DNA of 64,000 bases, taken from positions 434,001 through 498,000 of the forward strand of contig NZ_CP117996.1 in the NCBI RefSeq assembly GCF_028743715.1, read 5' to 3'. The notes under the pieces are model-generated. The model did not search any database. It was not told the DNA's origin and saw only the letters and a program-made list of their open reading frames with translations. Below, in pieces: positions 58,049 to 64,000 of this stretch; positions within the stretch are counted from its first letter, which is position 1; the number at the start of each line of letters is the position of its first letter. The position numbers and the translations under genes are program-made. The stretch is from Microbacterium sp. Clip185 (lineage in GTDB: Bacteria > Actinomycetota > Actinomycetes > Actinomycetales > Microbacteriaceae).

Positions 58049-61000
58049 ATGAAGTCCCTCAGATTCCTGTCGCTGCTGTGCGTCGGAACCCTCAGCGCCG
58101 GCGCTCTCGTCGCGGGAGCCGCGGTGTCCCCGCCGCAGGCCCAGGCCGCGAGCAGCGTGCGCATCACCCCGAATCCCGCCGTCGCATCGGACCCGTTCGA
58201 AGGCTGGGGCACGAGTCTCGTCTGGTTCGCCAACGCGACCGGCGAGTACCCCACCGAGGTGCGGCAGAAGCTGTTCGACGCCGTGTTCGGTGAAGACGGA
58301 CTGAACCTCAACATCGCGCGGTACAACATCGGCGGCGGCAACGCGACGGACGTTCCGTCGTACCTGCGTCCGGGCGGAGCGGTCCCCGGATGGTGGAACC
58401 CCGAGCTCGGGGAGAGCGACGACGACGGCGAGATCACCTCGAACTACGCCGACCGCGACCGCTACGCGGCCGCCTGGGACGGCGAGAATCCCGACCATTA
58501 CAACTGGGACGCGGATGCCGGTCAGCGCTGGTGGCTGGACGCGCTCAAGGACAAGATCACCCACTGGGAGGCCTTCAGCAACTCGCCGCCCTACTTCCTC
58601 ACGCAGAGCGGGTACGTGTCGGGCGGTATCAACAACGCGACGAGCGAGCAGCTCGCCCCCGAGGACATGGCGGCATTCTCGAGCTATCTCGTGAACGTCG
58701 TGGAAGAGCTCGAGAAGGCCCACGGCATCACCTTCGACACGTTGGACCCGTTCAACGAGCCCAACACCGACTACTGGCAGACCCGCATCCCGAACGGCGC
58801 GACGTGGCCCACCAGCGCCAGTCGTCAGGAGGGCGCCCACATCGGTCCGACGCGTCAGGACCAGATGATCAAGGCTCTCGCCGCGCGCCTGGCAGAGCCC
58901 GGCACGACGACCGACGTGAGCATCTCGGCGATGGATGAAACCAACCCGTCGAAGTTCGTGCAGAACTGGAACGGCTGGAGCGACGAGTCCAAGGGGCTCG
59001 TCGACCAGCTCAACGTGCACACCTACGGCACGGCTGACCGACTGATCGTCCGCGACATCGCCAAGGCCTCCGACAAGCCGCTGTGGATGAGCGAGGTCGA
59101 GGGCGACTGGAACGGCGGCAGCGGGTTCAACCAGACCAACATCGAGAACGGCATCGGAATGGCGACGCGCATCGTCGACGACCTGCGCGAGCTCGAGCCC
59201 ACCGCCTGGGTGTTCTGGCAGCCGGTCGAGGATCTCTACAACATGGAGAAGGTCGAGAAGCTCAACTGGGGCAGCGTCTTCATCGACTTCGACTGCAACG
59301 CCGACGGCAACTCGGAGAGGCGCATCGCCGACGGCGACGCAGACCCCTCCTGCCAGGTGCTGACCAACTCGAAGTTCAACACGGTGCGCAACTTCACGCA
59401 CTACATCGAGCCGGGCGACCGCCTCATCCCCACCGACGACACGCAGACCACCGCGGCCCTCACGGCCGAGGGCGACGGCGTGACGCTGGTGCACATCAAC
59501 TCCGAGGCGTCCGAGCGCACGGTGCAGGTCGACCTGTCCCGCTTCGCCGATATCGCCCCCGGCGCCACGGTCACCCCCATCGTGACGACCGAGTCGTCGG
59601 CCGATGACGTCACCGACCATGCGCTGGTGGAGGGTGCCGCCGTTCCCGTCGACGCAGCATCCAAGTCGGCGACGGTGACGCTGCCGGCGAAGTCGGTCAC
59701 GACGCTCGTCGTGTCAGGTGTCTCGGGCGTCGCGGCGGATGCGGCCGTCTTCGAAGACGGTGAGACCTATCAGCTCCTCGGGGTGCAGAGCGGCAAGGCT
59801 CTCGCGGCCGACCCCAACGGTCTCGCGATCCGCACCGGCGCGACGACCGCGGATGCGGCACCCGCGCAGGTATGGACCGTGCACTCTCTCTCGGGCGAGG
59901 GTACGAACCGACACCGCATCGCCCTCGAGGCGGGCGATGGGCGCTTCCTCGCCGTGAACGGCACGAGCACGACGCTGGTCTCGGCGGATGCGGCCGCCGC
60001 CGCATCCGATCCGGCGCTGCAGTGGATCCCCTCCACGACCGATGGGCGCACGTACTCGCTGCTGAGCGCGTCCGCTGAGCGCGTGCTCGATGTGAACGGG
60101 CAGGGTACGGCCGACGGCACGACGGTGGGAACCTGGACCTCGAACAACGGCGGCAACCAGCGGTGGACGCTCGCGTCGACGCGGGTGACGAGCGTCACGC
60201 CCGTCGCGGCCTCGACCGCCGTCGGTGAGGAACCCGAGCTTCCGGCCACGGTCACGCTGAACTACCGGGGCGGCGTGCAGCGCACCGCCGCCGTCACGTG
60301 GGACCTGACCGGCGCGGACTTCTCCGCTGCCGGAACCGTGCAGGTGCCGGGCACGGGGACGGATGTGTTCGGAGCGGACTTCGAGGCCGCCGCGACGGTC
60401 GAGATCGGGGCCTACACCGCCACGCGCCCTGTCTCGATCACGACGTACGCCGGTGCAACGTTGGAGCGCTTCAAGGCGGCGGCGCCCGCGACGGTGCCCG
60501 CCGAGGTGCACCTGGGCGGGACGGCGTACGACGCTGCGGTGACCTGGGACTTCAGCTCGCTCGACGATGCCGACTTCGCGCAGCCGGGCACGGTCACGGT
60601 TCCCGGAGCGATCACCCTGCCGGACGGCGCCGCGATCGAGGCGCGCCTGAGCGTCATCGTGACGACGCCGGGTACGCGCAACGTCGCCGGCGAGAGTCAG
60701 GCGTCGGCGACGTTCACCGAGAGCCCGAGCTACAGCGTCGACCGCACGAAGAACGGGATCACGACCGACAAGGGCTGGTCGAACTGGCGCTCCGGTGCGA
60801 AGAACACGCAGGACACCCTGACGTACGCGCTGAGCGCGACGCAGCAGGTGTCGAACGTGAAGGTGTACTTCTATCGCGACGGCACGGCGAGCTGGGCACA
60901 GTCGCTGCGCGTGGAGCACCGCACCTCCGGCGGCAGCTGGATCGCCGGCGAGGACATCGCCGTTCCGGTGCCGGACTCCGGTGCGCCCGTCGTCGAGGTT

Positions 61001-62170
61001 CCGCTGGGCGGGATCGTCGCCGACGAGGTGCGGATCGTCATGCAGGCCCGCGAGAACACGCACATGATCGTCTCCGAGGTAGAGATCAACGCGCTCGCGG
61101 CGTCCGCATCCAGCGTCGCCGACCTTGCACGCGTCACGGTCGACAGCGCGCTGCTCGACGGGTTCGATCCCGCTCGCGACGCGTACACGATCGACACGAA
61201 CGGGGCTGCCTGGCCGAGGATCGGGGCGGTGGCGGTCGACGACGAGGCGACGGTCGAGATCGTGCAGCCCGCGGATGCGGGCGGCGCGGGATCCATCACG
61301 GTCACGGCCGTCGACGGCACCTCGCGCACGGTCACGATCACGGTGACGCGTCACGTCGTCGCGGGGGCCGTGTCGCTCTCGGGCGCCGCCGAGGTGGGCG
61401 CGACCCTGACCGCCCAGGTCGAGGACAGCGACCCTGTCGACGCCGCCCTCACCTACGCCTGGACCCGCGACGATCAGCCGATCGAGTCGGCGACCGCGGC
61501 CACCTACACCGCGACCGAGGCTGACCTCGGCCACGAGCTGCGTGCGGTCGTCACGGCATCCGCCGACGGCTTCGCCTCCGGCACGGCTACCTCGGCCGCC
61601 GTCGTGGTCGTCGCCGCTCCGGGCAACCCCGGCAACCCCGGCAACCCGGGCAACCCGGGCAACCCCGGCAACCCCGGCAACCCTGGTGAGCCTGGTGAGC
61701 CTGGCAACCCCGGTCAGCCCGGTAACCCCGGTGTGCCCGGGACAGGTGGGCCGCAGGCGCCGGCCGAGTCCGCGCTCACCGATGCGACGCGCGGCGGCAT
61801 CACGGCGCCCAGCGCGGTGACCGCCGGGTCATCGGTCACGATCGGCGTCGGTGCGTCCCGTGCAGGCTCGTCGGTCGACGCGTGGCTGTTCTCCACGCCG
61901 ATGCATCTCGGGACCAAGGTCGTCTCGACGGCGGGCGCGATCACGGTCTCGATCCCGGCGGATGCGCCCGCGGGTCAGCACCGGTTGGTCGTGACGGATG
62001 CGTCCGGCGCCGTCATCGGCTGGGTGCCGCTCGAGGTGCGTACCGCATCCGGTCCGCTGGCACTGACCGGTCTCGACCTCGGCCCGACCCTGCCGTTCGC
62101 CCTCGGGGCGCTGCTGCTGGGCTCGCTGCTGGTTGGCGTCTCCACACGCCGCCGCTCACCCGCGGAGTAA
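58049..62170 (+). CDS. Secreted, wall-anchored GH30 endo-beta-1,6-galactanase-like enzyme
   Basis: A 1373-aa modular exoenzyme. Residues 1-33 are a signal peptide (cleavage after PPQAQA). About 36-555 form the GH30 catalytic module with Glu237 in LDPFNEPNT (acid/base) and Glu349 in LWMSEVEGDW (nucleophile). The layout resembles the beta-1,6-galactanase subgroup (GH30_5) more than xylanases. About 567-711 is a ricin-like carbohydrate-binding module ending NQRWTL. Two bacterial Ig-like domains, an F5/8C-like module (about 885-1025) and cadherin/Ig-like domains follow, then a GNPG-rich linker. LALTG (1337-1341), a membrane segment and RRR form a sortase-type sorting signal of the LAxTG class. 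RBS GGAAGGA. Domain limits beyond GH30 are approximate. Confidence 0.87.
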   Translation: MKSLRFLSLLCVGTLSAGALVAGAAVSPPQAQAASSVRITPNPAVASDPFEGWGTSLVWFANATGEYPTEVRQKLFDAVFGEDGLNLNIARYNIGGGNATDVPSYLRPGGAVPGWWNPELGESDDDGEITSNYADRDRYAAAWDGENPDHYNWDADAGQRWWLDALKDKITHWEAFSNSPPYFLTQSGYVSGGINNATSEQLAPEDMAAFSSYLVNVVEELEKAHGITFDTLDPFNEPNTDYWQTRIPNGATWPTSASRQEGAHIGPTRQDQMIKALAARLAEPGTTTDVSISAMDETNPSKFVQNWNGWSDESKGLVDQLNVHTYGTADRLIVRDIAKASDKPLWMSEVEGDWNGGSGFNQTNIENGIGMATRIVDDLRELEPTAWVFWQPVEDLYNMEKVEKLNWGSVFIDFDCNADGNSERRIADGDADPSCQVLTNSKFNTVRNFTHYIEPGDRLIPTDDTQTTAALTAEGDGVTLVHINSEASERTVQVDLSRFADIAPGATVTPIVTTESSADDVTDHALVEGAAVPVDAASKSATVTLPAKSVTTLVVSGVSGVAADAAVFEDGETYQLLGVQSGKALAADPNGLAIRTGATTADAAPAQVWTVHSLSGEGTNRHRIALEAGDGRFLAVNGTSTTLVSADAAAAASDPALQWIPSTTDGRTYSLLSASAERVLDVNGQGTADGTTVGTWTSNNGGNQRWTLASTRVTSVTPVAASTAVGEEPELPATVTLNYRGGVQRTAAVTWDLTGADFSAAGTVQVPGTGTDVFGADFEAAATVEIGAYTATRPVSITTYAGATLERFKAAAPATVPAEVHLGGTAYDAAVTWDFSSLDDADFAQPGTVTVPGAITLPDGAAIEARLSVIVTTPGTRNVAGESQASATFTESPSYSVDRTKNGITTDKGWSNWRSGAKNTQDTLTYALSATQQVSNVKVYFYRDGTASWAQSLRVEHRTSGGSWIAGEDIAVPVPDSGAPVVEVPLGGIVADEVRIVMQARENTHMIVSEVEINALAASASSVADLARVTVDSALLDGFDPARDAYTIDTNGAAWPRIGAVAVDDEATVEIVQPADAGGAGSITVTAVDGTSRTVTITVTRHVVAGAVSLSGAAEVGATLTAQVEDSDPVDAALTYAWTRDDQPIESATAATYTATEADLGHELRAVVTASADGFASGTATSAAVVVVAAPGNPGNPGNPGNPGNPGNPGNPGEPGEPGNPGQPGNPGVPGTGGPQAPAESALTDATRGGITAPSAVTAGSSVTIGVGASRAGSSVDAWLFSTPMHLGTKVVSTAGAITVSIPADAPAGQHRLVVTDASGAVIGWVPLEVRTASGPLALTGLDLGPTLPFALGALLLGSLLVGVSTRRRSPAE
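61621..61743 (+). repeat. GNPG-coding tandem repeat in GH30
   Basis: About thirteen 9-bp units coding for GNP-type triplets (GNPGNPG, then GEPGEPG, GNPGQPG, GVPG) form a collagen-like linker between the Ig-like part and the C-terminal module. Such a stretch can change length by slippage. Confidence 0.85.
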
Positions 62171-62178
62171 CCACACGG

Positions 62179-62217
62179 AAAGGGGGGCGGAGCCGCACAC
62201 CGGCTCCGCCCCCCTTT
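62179..62217 (+). terminator. Strong terminator after GH30
   Basis: AAAGGGGGGCGGAGCCG (62179-62195) and CGGCTCCGCCCCCCTTT (62201-62217) pair perfectly over 17 bp with a 5-base loop, 9 bp after the GH30 stop. The A-tract and the T-tract make it the most conventional terminator in the window. Confidence 0.9.
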
Positions 62218-62245
62218 CGCGCGCACCCCGTTGCCCGTCCAAAGA

Positions 62246-62318
62246 CCGCGAGACTGCATCTTCCGCACGAGATCACGGGTAAACACAGTGATCTCGTGAA
62301 GGAGATGCAGTCTCGCGG
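62246..62318. repeat. Nested palindrome of about 75 bp, copy C
   Basis: Outer arms CCGCGAGACTGCAT and ATGCAGTCTCGCGG are perfect; the inner arms CACGAGATCACGG and CAGTGATCTCGTG have one mismatch with the loop GTAAACA. It sits between the convergent GH30 and pgm genes, after the GH30 terminator. Confidence 0.88.
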
Positions 62319-62338
62319 AGAAGGGATGCGGACGCGGG

Positions 62339-63982
62339 TCAGGCGCCGGAGAGAGCCTCGGACACCACGGCACGGGCCTCGTCCTGCACGTCGTGCAGGT
62401 GGGCTTCGCCGCGCAGCGACTCCGCATAGAGCTTGTAGACGTCCTCGGTGCCGGACGGACGCGCGGCGAACCACGCATCCGCCGTCACCACCTTGAGGCC
62501 GCCGATCGCCGCGCCGTTGCCGGGGGCGTGCGAGAGCTTCGCCGTAATGGGTTCGCCGGCGAGCTCGGTGGCGGTGACCGCATCCGGCGACAGCTTCGAG
62601 AGCGCTGCCTTCTGCTCGGGCGTGGCCGGGGCATCGACGCGCTGGTACACGGATGCGCCGTAGGTGTCTTCGAGCTCCGCGTAGCGCTGCGAGGGCGTCT
62701 TGCCGGTCACGGCGAGGATCTCTGCGGCGAGCAGGCACAGCAGGATGCCGTCTTTGTCAGTGGTCCAGACGGTGCCGTCCTGGCGGAGGAAGGATGCGCC
62801 GGCGGACTCCTCGCCGCCGAAGGCGACCGATCCGTCGAGCAGACCCGGGACGAACCACTTGAAGCCGACCGGGACCTCGTAGAGCGTGCGCCCGAGCGCC
62901 TCGACGACCCGGTCGATGATCATCGACGACACGAGGGTCTTGCCGACGGCCGCCTCCGCGGGCCAGCCGGGGCGGTGCGAGAACAGGTAGTCGATCGCGA
63001 CCGCCAGGTAGTGGTTCGGGTTCATGAGCCCCGCGTCGGGGGTGACGATGCCGTGGCGATCCGCATCCGCATCGTTTCCGGTGAGGATGTCGTACTCGTC
63101 ACGCCGGGCGACGAGAGCTGCCATGGCGTTGGGCGAGGACGGATCCATGCGGATCTTCTCGTCCCAGTCGAGGGTCATGAACTTCCACGTCGGGTCGACG
63201 TCGGGGTTCACGACCGTGAGGTCGAGGCCGTAGTGCTCGGCGATCAGCGCCCAGTAGTCCACGGATGCGCCGCCGAGCGGGTCGGCGCCGATGCGGATGC
63301 CGGCCCTCTTGATCGCCTCGATGTCGATGATGGCGTCGAGGTCGCGCACGTACGCCTCGCGGAAGTCGTACTGCGCGAGGGTGTCGCCGTCGATGTCGGC
63401 GTAGGGGGTGCGCTTCACGCCCTCGAGCCCGGCCGCGATGAGCTCGTTGGCGCGATCGGCGATCCACGAGGTCGCATCGGTGTCGGCGGGACCACCGTGG
63501 GGCGGGTTGTACTTGAAACCGCCGTCGCGCGGCGGGTTGTGGGAGGGCGTCACGACGATGCCGTCCGCACGCCCCGTGTCGTCGGCGGCGCGATCGCGGT
63601 TGTAGGTGAGGATCGCGTGGCTGAGGGCGGGGGTGGGAACCCACGAGTCGCGGGCGTCGACGCGCACGTCCACGCCGTTGGCGACGAGCACCTCGATGGC
63701 GGTTCGCTCGGCCGGCAGCGACAGGCCGTGGGTGTCGCGGCCGAGAAAGAGCGGACCGGTGATGCCCTGACCCGCGCGGTAGTCGACGATCGCCTGGGTG
63801 GTGGCGAGGATGTGGTTCTCGTTGAAGCTGGTCGACAGGCTCGACCCGCGGTGTCCGCTCGTTCCGAACACGACCCGCTGCGCGGGTACCGAGGCGTCGG
63901 GCTTCAGGTCGTAGTAGGCGGCGATCAGCTCGTCGATGTCGATCAGATCAGAGGGCTCAGCAGGCTGTCCGGCACGGCTCAT
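62339..63982 (-). CDS. pgm: Phosphoglucomutase (alpha-D-glucose phosphate-specific)
   Basis: A 547-aa alpha-phosphohexomutase converting glucose 1-phosphate and glucose 6-phosphate. [12 protein letters not shown] holds the phosphoserine Ser148, [10 protein letters not shown] is the magnesium loop, [10 protein letters not shown] is the sugar-binding loop, and [12 protein letters not shown] near the C terminus binds phosphate. Length is normal for the group. It provides the last step after the Leloir enzymes encoded nearby, though it is probably also a housekeeping enzyme. The upstream region is cut by the end of the window, 18 bp beyond the ATG. Confidence 0.93.
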   Translation of the reverse strand: MSRAGQPAEPSDLIDIDELIAAYYDLKPDASVPAQRVVFGTSGHRGSSLSTSFNENHILATTQAIVDYRAGQGITGPLFLGRDTHGLSLPAERTAIEVLVANGVDVRVDARDSWVPTPALSHAILTYNRDRAADDTGRADGIVVTPSHNPPRDGGFKYNPPHGGPADTDATSWIADRANELIAAGLEGVKRTPYADIDGDTLAQYDFREAYVRDLDAIIDIEAIKRAGIRIGADPLGGASVDYWALIAEHYGLDLTVVNPDVDPTWKFMTLDWDEKIRMDPSSPNAMAALVARRDEYDILTGNDADADRHGIVTPDAGLMNPNHYLAVAIDYLFSHRPGWPAEAAVGKTLVSSMIIDRVVEALGRTLYEVPVGFKWFVPGLLDGSVAFGGEESAGASFLRQDGTVWTTDKDGILLCLLAAEILAVTGKTPSQRYAELEDTYGASVYQRVDAPATPEQKAALSKLSPDAVTATELAGEPITAKLSHAPGNGAAIGGLKVVTADAWFAARPSGTEDVYKLYAESLRGEAHLHDVQDEARAVVSEALSGA

Positions 63983-64000
63983 GCCCCTAGTCTGCCGTGC

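Overview
The window is 64 kb of very GC-rich DNA from a high-GC Gram-positive bacterium. Dense genes that overlap as ATGA or GTGA, leaderless-looking TAGGCT promoters, a LAxTG cell-wall sorting signal and constant use of the octamer GGATGCGG point to Actinobacteria, most likely Microbacteriaceae and probably Microbacterium. This placement is inferred from sequence style, not from a marker gene. No rRNA, tRNA, CRISPR array, prophage or transposase was found.

Region 1 (0.2-2.3 kb): an arginine dihydrolase/dimethylargininase-type enzyme and ornithine aminotransferase, a two-step arginine catabolic operon. It is followed by a 400-bp intergenic stretch with three copies of a 60-bp palindromic module.

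Region 2 (2.6-16.3 kb): a catabolic island with an IclR regulator at one end. A minus-strand operon encodes a Zn alcohol dehydrogenase, MaoC hydratase, SDR, acyl-CoA ligase, amidohydrolase and glutaryl-CoA-type acyl-CoA dehydrogenase. Divergent from it is a plus-strand operon of a UGSC-family protein (CGSC form), an uncharacterised 371-aa protein, a small NifU-C-like CxxC protein and the two subunits of aconitase X. An SsuABC/TauABC-type importer follows. A shared motif (TTCC-N5-AGTG-AAA type) in front of the regulator, in the divergent promoter and in front of the importer suggests one regulon. The substrate is unknown. This is the best candidate for an undescribed pathway.

Region 3 (16.3-21.6 kb): a second IclR gene, a GMC-unlike FAD oxidoreductase and an IlvD/Edd dehydratase, divergent from an MFS carrier. 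A 17-bp perfect inverted repeat lies in the divergent promoter.

Region 4 (21.6-36.4 kb): the circularly permuted ATP-grasp/alpha-E/transglutaminase trio, a MarR regulator between two MFS pumps, a lipase-like hydrolase, a rearranged lipoate ligase, a solitary DNA methyltransferase, a carboxylesterase with a TetR regulator, and a GH3 glycosidase.

Region 5 (36.4-64 kb): a large galactan/arabinogalactan utilisation locus. Its parts are GH36, galK, galT, GH42, GH35, GH51, galE, two CUT1 sugar ABC importers, three LacI regulators each next to its own operator-like repeats, a 1373-aa secreted and wall-anchored GH30 galactanase, and phosphoglucomutase. Extracellular cleavage by GH30 would feed oligosaccharides to the importers. 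Cytoplasmic GH42, GH35 and GH51 would release galactose and arabinose, and the Leloir enzymes plus Pgm would take galactose to glucose 6-phosphate.

Several families of intergenic palindromes (60 bp, about 75 bp nested, and others) are scattered through the window.
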